A stretch of 64,000 nt of DNA, from contig ML681970.1 in assembly GCA_007922195.1 (NCBI GenBank), positions 310,001 to 374,000 of the forward strand, written 5' to 3'. This DNA comes from Podocnemis expansa (Eukaryota > Chordata > Testudines > Podocnemididae). Positions within the stretch are counted from its first letter, which is position 1, and each line of letters starts with the position of its first letter. A program made the position numbers and the translations under genes. Shown piece by piece: positions 47,901-59,385 of the stretch. The notes under the pieces are model-generated. The model was given only the letters and a program-made list of their open reading frames with translations. It was not told where the DNA came from and did not search any database.

Positions 47901-48039
47901 TGATAGTGAGGTAAACTCCGAATACGTGGGCAAGACTCCCCAGCCAGATACTCGGAAAGAATTCTGTGTAGTAGCTCAGAGCATATCCCTTCACAGGCTA
48001 TTGAGCATATTTACTGCTAGTAATTGTAGATCAGTCAAT

Positions 48040-48600
48040 TTCCAAATTAGTCTGGCCCATCCTATCAACCCTTCCATAAACATATCAAGCTCAGTCTTGA
48101 ACATAGCTGGTTTCTTGTTCCCACTGCTATCCCTGGAAATCTGTTCCAGAGCTTCAGTCCCCTAGTGGTTAGAAACCTGAATCTAATTTCAAGTCTAAAC
48201 TTCCTGCTGGCCGGTTCATATCCGTTTGTTCTTGTGTCCATATTAGTGCTGAACTTCCATAATTCTTCTCCCTCCTTGGTATTTATCCCTCTAATGTATT
48301 TATAAAGAACAGTCATATCTCCCCACAGTCTTCCTTTGGTTAGGCTGAATAAGCCAAGTTCTCTGTCTCCTTTCATAAGGCAGCTTTTCCATTCCTTGGA
48401 TTGTCCTAATAACTCTTCTCCATACCTGTTTGAGTTTGAATTCATATTTCTTAAACATGGGAGACCAGAACTGCAGAGTTTGTTACATATGAGATCTGAC
48501 AGATGCCTTTTATAATGGTACTTTCTATCTCCGCTAGAAATACCTTTCCTGATGCATCCTAGAATCACATTAACTTTTTTTCATGGCCACATCACACTGG
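48040..48600 (-). mobile_element. CR1-like LINE fragment, C-terminal coding and 3' region
   Basis: The minus-strand frame (48568-48065) reads LGCIRKGISSGDRKYHYKRH ... RELGLFSLTKGRLWGDMTVLY ... FRFLTTRGLKLWNRFPG. These parallel '[14 protein letters not shown]', '[16 protein letters not shown]' and the C-terminal 'KHWNELP' block of CR1. It is a different, older subfamily than the adjacent 49-53 kb element. Confidence 0.6.
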
Positions 48601-49266
48601 TTGCTCATGGGGATCAGCCTGAACCAAAAATCTGAAGAAGGCAACTTGCCTCCTTTCTCTAAATTAGATAAAACAATTTAGGCAGTACTAAAGATCTAAG
48701 ACGAAATCACTTGGGTTGAGAGGTTGCCTCATCAGATTTGCACATATACAACATGGCAGACCTAAGTTGTCTTTTGAACCCACAACTGCCTCTTCTAAAG
48801 AATATAGCAAACCTATGTACCAGCCTAGGCAAGAATGGGGCTACTTTTGCATACCCACTTTTATGAATTTACAAGACTTGCACATGAATGGATTCTATAT
48901 AAATGCAGATCCTCACTGAACAAAACAAATAGAGCCCACGTGTCTTAACTCTTGGAGTGGAGCTCTTACTTAACTGGAATCCTTTCCCATAGAATCATAG
49001 GGTTGGAAGGGACCTCATAGGCCATCTAGTCCAACCCCCTGCCAGAGGCAGGACCACTCCCACTAAACCATCCCAAGTCATGGTTTTGTCCAGCCGGGCC
49101 TTAAACCCCTCCAAAGATGGAGATTTCACCAACTCCCTCGGTAGCTCATTCCAATGCTTCACCACTCTCCTAGTAAAACAGTTTCTCTAATATCCAGCCT
49201 CGACCTCCCTAACTGCAACTTGAGACCATTGCTCCTTGTTCTGTCCTCTGTTACTACTGAGAACAG

Positions 49267-50868
49267 TCAAGCTCCATCTTCCTTGGAGCATCCCTTCAAG
49301 TAGTTGAAGGTTGCTATCAAATCCCCCCTCAATCTTCTCTTCTGCAGACTAAATAAGCCTAATGCTTTCAGTCTTTCCTCATAGGGCTTGTGCTCCAGCC
49401 CTTTTATCATTTTGGTTCCCCTCCGCTGGACTCTCTCTAGCATGTCCCTGTCCTTTTTGTAGTGGGGAGCCCAAAACTGAACACAGTATTCTAGATGTGG
49501 CCTGACCAGTGCCGAATAGAGGGGAATGATCACATCCCTTGATCTGCTGGTAATACTTCTTTTGATACAGCCCAGTATGCCATTGGCCTTTTTGGCAGCA
49601 AGAGCACACTGCTGACTCGTATTTAGTTTCCCATCCGCCGTGACCCCCAGGTCCTTTTCTATAGTGCTGCTACTTAGCTGAATGTTCCCCAGCCTGTAGC
49701 AGTGCATGGGGTTTTTCTGTCCCAAGTGCAGGATTTTACACTTGTCCTTATTGAACCTCATAAGATTTCTATTGGCCCACTGTTCCAATTTATCTAGGTC
49801 TCCCTGAATCCTGTCCTTGCCCTCCAACACGTCTACTGTTCCCCCCAGCTTGGTGTCATCGGGAAACTTACTAAGAGTGCAGTCTATTCCATCATCCAGA
49901 TCATTGATGAATATGTGGAACAGAGCCGGCCTCAGGACCGACCCCTGGGGCACACCAATCATGACTGGTTTCCGGCTAGACATGGAACCATTGATTCCTA
50001 CACGCTGAAACCGTTGATCTAGCCAGTTTTCTGTCCACCTATCCAGCCCATACTTCCTTAATTTGCCAGTGAGAATGCTGTGGGAAACTGTATCAAAAGC
50101 CTTGCTAAAATCAAGGTATATGACATCAACGGTTCTTCCTGCATCCAGAAAACCAGTCATCTGATCACAGAAGGAGATGAGATTGGTCAGGCATGATTTA
50201 CCCTTGGTAGATCCATGCTGACTGTTCCTGATCACTTTATTTTCCTCTAAGTGTTTGAGGATGGATTCTTTGAGAACCTTCTCCATAATTTTTCCAGGGA
50301 TTGAGGTGAGGCTGACTGGTCTATAATTCCCCGGGTCCTCCTTTTTCCCTTTCTTGAAAATAGGCACTACATTTGCTTTTTTCCAATCCTCTGGCACCTC
50401 CCCTGTTCTCCATGAGTTTTGAAAGATAATGGCTAGCGGTGCTGCTATCTTATCGGGCAGTTCCCTTAGCACCCTTGGATGCAGTTCGTCTGGCCCCATG
50501 GACTTGTGCACATCCAGTTTCTTTAAGCAGTCCCTAACCTGACCTTCTGTCACCAAGGGCCTCTCTTCTTCTCTCCAATCTGCCATACCCATGGTAGTGG
50601 GCTGGGAGCTGACCCACCCTATGAAAATTGAAGCAAAAAAAGCATTGAGCACTTCAGCTTTTCCCTCATCCTCAGTCATGAGGATGCCTGCCCCATTCAG
50701 CAAGGGACCTACACCATCCCTGATCCTCTTCTTGCTATTAACATACTTGTAGAACCCCTTCTTGTTATCCTTTACATCCCTCGCTAGCTGCAACTCCGTT
50801 TGTCCTTTGGCCTTTCTGATTTTATCCCTGCAGTCCCTAGCAATATCATTATATGTCTCCTTGGTCAT
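49267..50868 (-). pseudogene. CR1 ORF2 reverse transcriptase part
   Basis: A 533-codon open frame holds the CR1 RT. Blocks in order are [94 protein letters not shown], the active site [12 protein letters not shown], and the thumb with [16 protein letters not shown] and [16 protein letters not shown]. The catalytic box is FPDD where the family has F/YADD, so proline replaces the residue before the two aspartates. An in-frame TGA (49267-49269) cuts off about 80 codons that remain readable (LFSVVTEDRTR...). Upstream, TGA and TAG codons separate it from the endonuclease in the same frame. Not functional. Confidence 0.85.
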
Positions 50869-50928
50869 CTGACCAAGCTTCTACTTCCTGTAAGCTTCCT
50901 TTTTATGTTTAAGCTCAGAACAGAGTTC

Positions 50929-51938
50929 TCAGCTAAGCCATTCTGGCTGCCTCACATGTTTGTTCTTTCTCCTAATTGGAATGGCAACTTTCTGTGCCCT
51001 TAGCAGGGTTTCTTTAAAATATAACCAACTCTCTTGGACTCCTTTCCCCTTCAGATTAGCATCCCAAGGGATCCTGCCCATCAGTTCGCTGAGGGAGGCA
51101 AAAATCTGCTTTTTTGAAGTCCAGGGTTTTGTTTTGCTTCTTTCCTTCCTTCCTTTAATCAGCATCCTGAACTCAACCATGTCATGGTCACTACTGCCTA
51201 GCTTGCCATTTACCTCTACCTCCCTGGTCAATTCTTCCCTGTTTGTGAGCAGCAGGTTGAGAGGTGCAAGGCCCCTAGTTGGTTCCTCTAGCATTTGTAC
51301 TAGAAAGTTGTCCCCAACACTCCCTAAAAATTTCCTGGATTGCCCATGCACTGCTGTATTGGCCTCCCAGCAGATGTCAGGGTAATTGAAGTCCCCCATC
51401 AGCACCAGGGCTTGTGATCTAGGAGCTTCCGCTAGTTGTCCATAGAACACCTCATCCACCTCGTGCTTCTGGTCAGGTGGTCTATAGCAGACACGCACCA
51501 CAACATCCCCCTTGTTGCTTTCCCCTCTCAGTGTAACCCACAGACTTTCTATTAGCATGCTTCCACTTCCATAATGGAGCTCTGAACAGTCACAGAGCTC
51601 TTTTACATATAATGCTACTCCTTCCCCTCTTCTTCCCTGCCTGTCTTTCCTGAACAGTTTATACCCATCCATGGCAGAGCTCCGGTCGTGCAGACTATCC
51701 CACAACTTGTCTGCACTAGTACTACCAATTCTTCTTGCTTATTTCCCAGGCTTCTCGCATTAGTGTATAGGCACCTAAGATACCCAGCCGATTGCCCTAC
51801 TTTGTCATTTTGATTTCCAATTCTATTGCATATACCTCCTTGCATTTTTTCTTGGAGTTCTCCTCCCCCACTCTCCTCACGTATTGGGGCTTCAGTAAAA
51901 CACTTACAACATTTATTTGACCCCCCCCCATGTTCCAA
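50929..51938 (-). pseudogene. CR1 ORF2 endonuclease part, with internal deletion
   Basis: The N-terminal piece (51938-51615 frame) includes CLYTNARSLGNKQEELVVLV, the start of the APE-type endonuclease. The second piece (51705-50929) includes MDGYKLFRKDRQGRRGEGVA, ALVLMGDFNYPDICW and the SDHDMVEF box. Between them the segment expected to carry the catalytic Glu motif (ETWW type) is missing and the frame shifts, so the nuclease is incomplete. The frame then runs through TGA and TAG codons into the RT at 50868. Confidence 0.75.
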
Positions 51939-52056
51939 CCTCCTTCCCTTTTACTCCTGGTGCTATAGTCCCAGCACCCCCTAAGTTCCATCCCTTCCCC
52001 CAGATCACCCACATTGTCACTTACCTGTGAGCTTTGGTCTCCTTCCCCCGTCAAAC

Positions 52057-53121
52057 CTAGTTTAAAGCCCTCCTCACTAGGTTGGCCAGTCTGTGCCCAA
52101 ATATGCTCTTCCCCTTCCTGGACAGGTGAAGGCCGTCTCTGCCTATCAATCCTCTGTCCTGAAACAGTACTCTGTGGTCAAGGAAGCCAAATCCCTCCTG
52201 ACCACACCATCTTCGCAGCCAGGCATTCACCTCTAGGATGCATCTGTCTCTCCTCAGGCCTCTAGCCTTGACTGGAAGGATCGAGGAGAACACCACCTGT
52301 GCTCCAAACTCCTTCACCCTCACTCCCAGAGCTGTGAAGTCACCTTTGATCTGCTGAGGATCACCTCTTGCAGTATCATTGGTACCCACATGGATAAGAA
52401 GCATGGGGTAGTAGTCTGAGGGGTGCATGATTTTTGACAGTCCCTCTGTTACATCTCAGATACGGGCACCTGGCAGGCAGCATACCTCTCTAGAGGCCTT
52501 GTCAGGGCGACAGATGGGTGCCTCCATTCCTCTCAGGAGTGAGTCCCCAATCACCACAACCCTACATTTCCTCTTAGGTGAGGTGCTTGTGATCTCCCCA
52601 GCCTCTGGGGTGGATGGCATCTCCTCTACCTCCTTCATTATGTCCAGCACCGCATAACGGTTCCTCACCACAGTGGATGGTGGGATGTGAGCAGACGTGG
52701 AGCACTGTCTGCTGCCATAGGTGACCAGCTGCCGGTGTCCTTCCTCTGCCATAGGTATCCCATCCATTTCCAGAGCTGTGGCAGTAGCCTTTGGCACTGG
52801 GATAGGGACCTCCTCCTTGCAGGTCTCATCATGGGCACTGTCAAGGAACTTTTCCAGGGTATAAATATCCCTGAGTTGTGACACCTCCTCCTGTAACTCT
52901 CCTACCTGTTTCTGGAGAGATGCCACCAGAAGGCACCTATCACATAGATTCATCTCCCTAGCCTGATCGTCAGTGGCAGGAAAATGAAGGCCACAATCCC
53001 TGCAAGTCCACACCAGGATCTGGGTGGAGATATCCATGGTCAGACAGTCTGTCTGGCTAGAAACAGAGGCAAAGGAAACAGAAGGGGCACTGGCACAAGC
53101 AGTGCAGCTCCTCTTCGCCAT
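52057..53121 (-). pseudogene. CR1 ORF1 with SGNH/GDSL esterase domain, one in-frame TGA
   Basis: ORF1 begins MAKRSCTACASAPSV at 53121. A cysteine-rich segment follows (WTCRDCGLHF...CDRC), then a coiled coil (VASLQKQVGELQEEVSQLRD). The esterase domain shows VVVIGDSLLRGME (block I, Ser nucleophile), LLIHVGTNDTA (block III) and GRDGLHLSRKG (block V, Asp and His). One in-frame TGA at 52456-52458 interrupts it right after the first block; otherwise the frame is intact to 52057. The family's ORF1 esterase is thought to act in RNP or membrane interaction. Because all catalytic motifs are still present, this is the best preserved gene of the element. Confidence 0.8.
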
Positions 53122-53452
53122 TGTGGCCTCACCAAACTCCTTCCCAAACTCCCCTGTTTGCAGTCCCCTGTTCGCAAGCTCCCTCTGGTCGCTCAGCCAC
53201 TGGCTTTTAAAGCCTTCTCTGCCTAGATCAGCCCTTGCCCCTTGTTAATCACACAGGGGCAGGCCAATCACAAGGCTGCTTAGAAGCTGGTGATTAAAGG
53301 TGATCAGGGAACAATGGTGCAAACAGCCCCCACCCAATCACACAAGCACAGTCCCACAACTAACAGCAATCACCTATAGGGAAAAAGACACAAGCAAATC
53401 ACATACCTAGGATGCACCTGGCACCAACTCCTTCCCTCGCAAACTCCCCTGT
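53122..53452 (-). promoter_or_regulatory. CR1 5' UTR / internal promoter region
   Basis: About 330 bp between the ORF1 start and the 5' edge. It contains two related units (ggggagtttgggaaggagtt near 53155 and ggggagtttgcgagggaagg near 53440, minus strand), a tandem-like pattern seen in CR1 5' regions. Confidence 0.5.
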
Positions 53453-53615
53453 CATAGTCAGGAATAGAACCCAGGAGTCTTGACTCCTAGTGGACATAGG
53501 GGTGTCGCTGGTGACTTGCACGTGGGGCTTGTGCCCTGAGTCCCAGCGCCAGTGCCCCGAGTCCTGGTGCAGCCCCTGACTTTCCGAGCTCTGTCTCCAG
53601 CCAGAGATCCGGGGC

Positions 53616-53785
53616 TGGGCTGCCAGCAGTGGTGGCTGCCGCTTCTTCAGTGAGCAGTGTCCCTGACTGCTCCACTTGAGGTGTATGGGCGCTCCCCGTA
53701 CGCCAGATCGGAGACTTTTCCTAGCAGCATCCTCAGGGGCTTGTGAGGCAGCGGCAGCACTGCCACTTTTGCACCACTGTTGACT
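53616..53785 (+). repeat. DIRS left inverted terminal repeat
   Basis: gctccacttgaggtgt, tgggcgctccccgtacgcca and gagacttttcctagcagcat match, in inverted orientation, the right end (59218-59345). Similarity is high from about 53655 and weaker to the left. Confidence 0.75.
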
Positions 53786-53849
53786 CCCCCCCCCCCCCAT
53801 TCCTTCCTTGCCACCTCCAACTCCGGACACAGCTTCCAGCAGCTCTGCT

Positions 53850-55905
53850 CGCACCAAAACACATACCTACCAAAAAAAAAACAAACCCAATGCCGAGCCC
53901 TTCGGGGTTCAAGCAGTGCGCCTCGTGCAAGGAGGCAATCCCTGCTTCAGATGGCCACCAGGACTGCATGAAGTGCTTGAGAGAGGGTCACCTCTCCCAT
54001 AAATGCTAGCACTGCAGAAACCTGATGTCCAGAGCCAGAAAAGAGAGAGAGAGAAAGTTAAAACTTCTCATAGAAAGCTCTCCAGGCCTGGCATCAGAGC
54101 CGGATTGCTCACCAAGAGCTCCGGATGGCTTGCAGAAAAGAGATTCACCTGTGCCGTCACCATTGCCCTCAAAAAAGCCTTGAGGTGCTAAAAGAGGGCT
54201 TAGGACCATAGACACTTCTGGTCCTTCTGCCACTTTCACCCCTGACATGGGTAGATGCCCTAAAGCCTCTTTGAAATAGCATAGGGGCAACGGGAAAGCT
54301 GTAGACGCTAGAGCGGTACTGACAATTCCGTTGAGAGCCAGCTCCGCACCACCAACGGCTGCAATATTTACCCCAATGGCTGCTACAGTGCCGTTCTTCC
54401 CTCCAGCTCCAACCTTGGCTCAAGTAACGGCACCTGCCTCTGCACCGAGCTTGTTACCACCGGCACCAATACTAACACTACAGAGAATGGTACCGCAGTC
54501 TCTGACCCCTGCTGCTATTCTGCCAGATTGCTTTTACCCTCAAGGGCAGCAAGTGACACCAAATGCACCTAGTGCGTCTGCCTCTATTCCAAAGAAACAC
54601 AAGAAGACCCGTCATACTATATTAGAGGATGACCCTCTGCAGGGATCCTCCCCAATTTCTCTGCTCTATGGAGTAAATTCTTCGTCAGAGTGCCTCTTAT
54701 CCCCTTCGGGTTCTTCAGGGGCAAGTCTTTACTGCAGTGACAACAGATCTCCTCCATAAATTCACCCTCAGACTGAGCACACACAATCCACAAAATGCCA
54801 GTATGGGGGGGGGGGTCCCTGGATTTTCCTCCCATGGCCATTGAACAACCCAATGAACATGCCATGGATGTATCAGGGAGGTTGGCCCCAGCATGGAGTC
54901 CCTCATCCAGTGCCTACTATGTCACAGATAACTGCATATCCACAACAACAAAATTATCATATGACATCAACAATGCATTTGACACAACTGGGCACCCAGA
55001 CACCTGTTACGTCCAAGGGGGCGAGGTACTCCAACATCACAACCTCAGCCAATGAATGACAATTCAAAGCAATTCCAGGAATTGTCCAAAAGGATAGCAG
55101 ACAACTTAGATATACATATACAAGATAAATCTACTACCAAGCATAAGCTTTACAGGATTCTACAAGAATCTGTATCCACGAAAGTTGCTCTACCTATGGA
55201 CAAGGGCAAATTGGGACCAGTGAATACACTGAGGCAGACACTGGCGTCATCCACGCCAACCAACAAGAAATCAGATAAGAAATATTTCATCACCCGCAAA
55301 GACAATGAATTCTTATTTACACATCCACAGCCAGACTCTCTAGTTATTGAAGGTGCAAACCACAGATCCAAACAGGTCCACCCTAGCGGACAAAGATGAC
55401 AAGAAATGACCTTTTGGGCAAGAAGGTTTACACCTCTGCTACACTGCTGTTGAGAATAGCCAATTAAACAGCCATGTTATTGAACTATGACCATGAAATT
55501 TATACAGAGCTATCAGAATTTATGAATCTTATTCCTGAAGATAAAAATGAACAATTTAAATCCCTGATTGATGAAGGCCAGCTCACAGCTAGGGTGGCCG
55601 TGCAGGCATCATTGGACTCGACTGACACAGCGGCCAGAACAATTGGTACTGCAATAGCTATGAGGAGGGCTTCATTGCTCCATGCAGCAGGCCTACCGAA
55701 GCAAATGCAAATCACGATTGAGGATCTCCCCTTCAATAAGGACAAACTGTTTGGACATAAAGCAAATGAGATCATGCATACACTTAAAGACTCCAGAGCC
55801 ACCCTCCGCACTCTAGGAATCTGTGCCCCTACAGACCGTAAAAAATATAATTTCTTCTCAGATTTTGGCAACAGATACTATCAACACCAACAAAACAAGA
55901 TTTGA
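53850..55905 (+). pseudogene. DIRS gag-like region (copy B), broken
   Basis: Three pieces in different frames. A Cys/His segment lies at about 53890-54010 (KQCASCKEAIPASDGHQDCM, KCLREGHLSHKC). A Pro/Ala-rich disordered part spans 54331-54759. A helical C-terminal domain covers 55052-55905 (EDKNEQFKSLIDEGQLTARV, AARTIGTAIAMRRASLL, LPFNKDKLFG, LKDSRATLRTLGICAP). The same layout appears in the copy at the left edge of the window. It would be the structural protein of the element. The last codons overlap the start of the RT frame by 4 bp. Confidence 0.7.
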
Positions 55906-57033
55906 CAACCCTAGAAATAGACCTTGACAACAACAAAAGCGCAGGCAGTATAATCAGCTGCATTCATCTACCCAAGCCACCAACCCTAAATAGTCATTTT
56001 GAGATATTGGTTGAGGGTTTGTCTGACCACCCCTCTCAAAGGCAGGACGCTACCATAATGACACCTGTATATTTCAGAAGCGGACTACTTCCCTTCCTCC
56101 CCCAGTGGAGAACAATAATATTAGACAAACGGGTCTTACAGTTCATCAGCGAAGGATATGTCATCCCCTTCATAACCAGACCCACCAACCATCCACCATC
56201 CCCCTCCCTCTTCAGGGACCCCTCTCACGTACACCTCCTGCACAAAGAGATAAAGAACTTTCTTTACATCGGTGCCATAGAGGAGGTCCCAAGCCAGTAC
56301 ATTGGCAAGGCGTTCTATTCCCATTACTTCATCATGGAAAAGAAGACGAGAGGATGGAGGCCCGTACTAGATCTTCGGTCTCTCAACAAACATGTTCAAA
56401 CTCAGAGGTTCAAAATGGTAACTTTAGCTTCCATACTCCCTGCCTTACGACAAGGGGACTGGTTGACGTCCCTTGACCTGAAAGATGCTTACTTTTATGT
56501 GCCCATACATCCTTCACACAGGAAGTACCTCAGATTCTCTTTTATGGACAAACACTACCAATATATTGTACTTCCCTTTGGCCTATGTACAGCACCTCGA
56601 GTCTTTTAAAAAATTGTCAGTGGTAATGGCCTACCTCCGAAAACAACACATCATAGTCTTCCCATACCTGAATGACTTCATGATAAGCGATTGCTTGTAC
56701 CAAACAACGCTAGATGTAATTCGAGCAACAGAGTCCCTCTTCATCTCCCTAGGACTCGCAATAAATTACAAGAAATCCTCCATGCAACCACAACAAGAGA
56801 TCGACTTCATAGGTGCCCACATATGTACAATAGCAGCAAAGGGATATTTCCCAGTAACCAGGTTCAGTGCTTTAAGAGATTTAGTTCATGCTATACAGAC
56901 TTCTCCAACAGTAACAGTGCACCTGTGGACGCAAGTGTTGGAACATATGTTAGCTATCACGTACCTAGTGCATCATGGCAGGCTTCATGTGCAGCCTCTG
57001 CAAATAAGTTTCCTCAAACACTGCAAATCATGA
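55902..57033 (+). pseudogene. DIRS reverse transcriptase, broken
   Basis: The first frame (55902-56609) carries GWRPVLDLRSLNKHVQTQRF, LTSLDLKDAYFYVPIHPSHR and YIVLPFGLCTAPRVF, typical of DIRS/Ngaro RTs. After a stop/shift at 56607-56609 the second frame (to 57033) carries VVMAYLRKQHIIVFPYLNDF, LGLAINYKKSSMQPQQEIDF and IGAHI. The active-site box is YLND where the family has YLDD, so one catalytic Asp is Asn. It is therefore inactive on two counts. Confidence 0.8.
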
Positions 57034-57099
57034 CTCCACTCCCTTTGGTTCACTCTTGTAATCCCAAAGCCGGTCAAAGAATCACCGACCTGGTAGACA

Positions 57100-57570
57100 A
57101 AGGAACACAATTTACTACAAGATGTACCCTTCGTGACGCACAACCCATCAATGCCGATGACCATGGATGCATCATTAATAGGATGGGGAGCTTACCTACT
57201 AGACAATATGGCTCAAGGCAGATGGTCCACACAGGAGAGGACACTCCACATAAATATCTTGGAACTCAGAGCTGTTTGGGGGGGCGTGTCAACAATTCCT
57301 GCCTCTGATATTGGGCAAAGCCATAAAAGTCTGTACCGACAACATCCCCTGCATGTATTACATCAACCAAGGGGGATGGGGGGGACTCGTTTGCTGTCCC
57401 TTTGCCTCGAGGCTCTGAAGCTCTGGGACTGATGTCTTGCCCATCACATACACATATCGGCAGTCTATTTCCGTGGCAAAGACAACGTAAGGGCAGATAC
57501 CCTGAGCAGGATTTTCATAGACAACCACGAATGGGAGGTCAGAGATGACATTCTCTGACAGATATTCCAA
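57100..57570 (+). pseudogene. DIRS RNase H region
   Basis: MTMDASLIGWGAYLLDNMAQ and INILELRAVWGGV match the first Asp and Glu motifs of DIRS RNase H. Later parts are in other frames (DNIPCMYYINQ-like near 57330-57365). Frameshifted. Confidence 0.65.
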
Positions 57571-57899
57571 CGGTGGGGCCTACCAGTCATAGACCTCTTT
57601 GCCATACCCAGAAATGAAAAATGCCAGAGGTTCTGTTCACGAGGGGGGAATAGGACGCGGGTCCACAGGAGATGTTTCTTCTCAGTTGGAGCCACGCACT
57701 CCTGTATGCCTTTCCCCCAATACCACTGATACCCAGGGTACTCTGAAAAATCTACAGCGACAAGGCCAAAGTAATACTAATAGCCCGGGCATGGCCTCAC
57801 CAAACATGGTATACCTACCTCATCCGAATGTCAATGAAATCTCCAATCACACTTCCTCTAACACCAACTCTGCTATTGCAGAACAACAGTTGAACCCTC

Positions 57900-59008
57900 C
57901 ATACTCACCTCAACAAACTTTACCTTATGGCATGGTGCCTGGATGGATCAAAGGGATAGAAGCAGACTGTTCTGATCGCGTCAAGAAGATCCTACTAAAT
58001 AGTAAAGAACCAGCAACATGAAACACTTAACTACAGAAGTGGCGCCGTTTCTCTTTCTGGTGTCATCAACGCTCTCTAGATCCATCAAAGACTCCTATCC
58101 CAGATGTCCTCGATTATCTCCTGCATCTGAAAGATACAAACCTCTCTGTTAATACAACTTGCGTGCATGTGGCAGTAATATCCACCTTTCATAGACACAT
58201 AGAAGACTCTTCGCTTTTTGCCCACCCAATTCTGAAATGCTTCATGACTGGCCAGCATATTCGACCACCTGCACCACAGTGGGATCTAACATTGGTGCTC
58301 AAGGCTCTCACAAAACCACCCTTTGAACTCCTGGTAAAAGCCTCTCTCCTCCATATGTCTATGAAAGTAGCGTTCCTACTTGCAATTACCTCTGCTAGAT
58401 GTGTCAGAGAGCTTGCAGCCCTTATGGCAGATCCCCCCCATATGGTGTTCTATAAGGACAAGGTGTCCCTTCGTCCCCATCCCAGATTCCTCCCAAAGGT
58501 AACTTCATCGTGCCATCTGAATCAAACTATATACTTACCAGTTTTCTTCCTGAGCCACATGCTGACCCACAACAAGCTATAATGCATACCTTGAACGTTA
58601 GACGAGCCTTGGCCTTTTACTTAGACAGAACCAAATAATTCTGGAAGTCTCCTAAACTATTCGTCTCCACCATGGAACGTTTCCAGGGCAAGCCTGTTTC
58701 AAAACAGAGACTGTCTCGGTGGATCCCTACCTGCATTCAGACTTCTTATGCTCTCTCCGGAATTCAGCCACCTGAAACGATCCACACACTCTCTTAGAGC
58801 AGTAGCCACTACAACTGCATTCGTTCACAGCGTCCCTTTATTAGACATATGCCAGACTGCCACTTGGGCCTCAACTGATACCTTTGTGAAACACTACACT
58901 ATTGACAAAATATCTATTTCAAACACTACAGTTGGTTTGACCATTTTAAAATCTGCACACAGAATAGACTCCAAAGTTCCCTCCTCCACTCAGGGAGCTG
59001 CTATATAG
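57900..59008 (+). pseudogene. DIRS tyrosine recombinase, broken
   Basis: The core is spread over two frames. At 58163-58582 there is VAFLLAITSARCVRELAALM, which fits the first catalytic Arg box. At 58748-59008 there are HSLRAVATT (the H-x-x-R box) and ASTDTFVKHYTID (the Tyr nucleophile region). The order Arg, HxxR, Tyr is that of tyrosine recombinases. A stop near 58582 and a shift separate the two halves, so the enzyme is not functional. In DIRS elements it integrates a circular DNA without target duplication. Confidence 0.75.
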
Positions 59009-59053
59009 TCACCTCAAGTGTAGCAGTTGGGAACGCTGCTTGCTGAAGAAATG

Positions 59054-59385
59054 AAGGTTACTCACCTTGGTGCAGTAGCCATGGTTCTTCAAGATGTGTG
59101 TCCCCGACATGCTCCACTACCCTCCCTTCTACCCTCTACTTCGGAGTACATACACCAATCTTTGTGTTTCTGCGGTAGAGAGAGAACTACGGGGGCGGGC
59201 CAGGGTGCGTGCGTCAACGGTGGCCTGAAAGTGGCAGCGCTGCCACTGTCTTGTATGCCCCTGCAGATGCTGCTAGGAAAAGTCTCCAATTTGGCATGCG
59301 GGGAGCGCCCACACACCTCAAGTGGAGCATGTCGGGGACATGCATCTCAAAGAACCGTGGCTACTGCACCAAGATGAGTAACCTT
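59054..59385 (+). repeat. DIRS internal complementary region and right inverted terminal repeat
   Basis: The segment 59054-59117 (aaggttactcaccttggtgc ... gacatgctccac) is the near-exact inverse of 59322-59385 (gtggagcatgtcggggacat ... gatgagtaacctt). The two form a stem of 64 bp around a 204-bp loop. The inner part of the right repeat (59218-59345) pairs with the left end of the element at 53655-53785. Confidence 0.8.

Larger units (their letters stand above)
48989..53452 (-). mobile_element. CR1 LINE, nearly full length
   Basis: The 3' end at 48989 has the CR1 terminus (on the minus strand ccaaccctatgattctatgg). Reading upwards there are an RT domain, endonuclease, an ORF1 with esterase motifs, and a 5' UTR of about 330 bp up to 53452. 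Total length is about 4.46 kb, close to complete for CR1. Every frame carries lesions. The neighbour on its 5' side is the duplication of a hAT element at 53489. Confidence 0.85.
53616..59385 (+). mobile_element. DIRS-type tyrosine-recombinase retrotransposon (copy B)
   Basis: About 5.8 kb with inverted terminal repeats, a gag region, RT, RNase H and tyrosine recombinase in DIRS order, and an internal complementary region at the 3' side. There is no LTR and no integrase of DDE type. Several stops and frameshifts are present. The exact left boundary is uncertain by about 20 bp because that end is diverged. It lies inside a hAT element. Confidence 0.85.
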
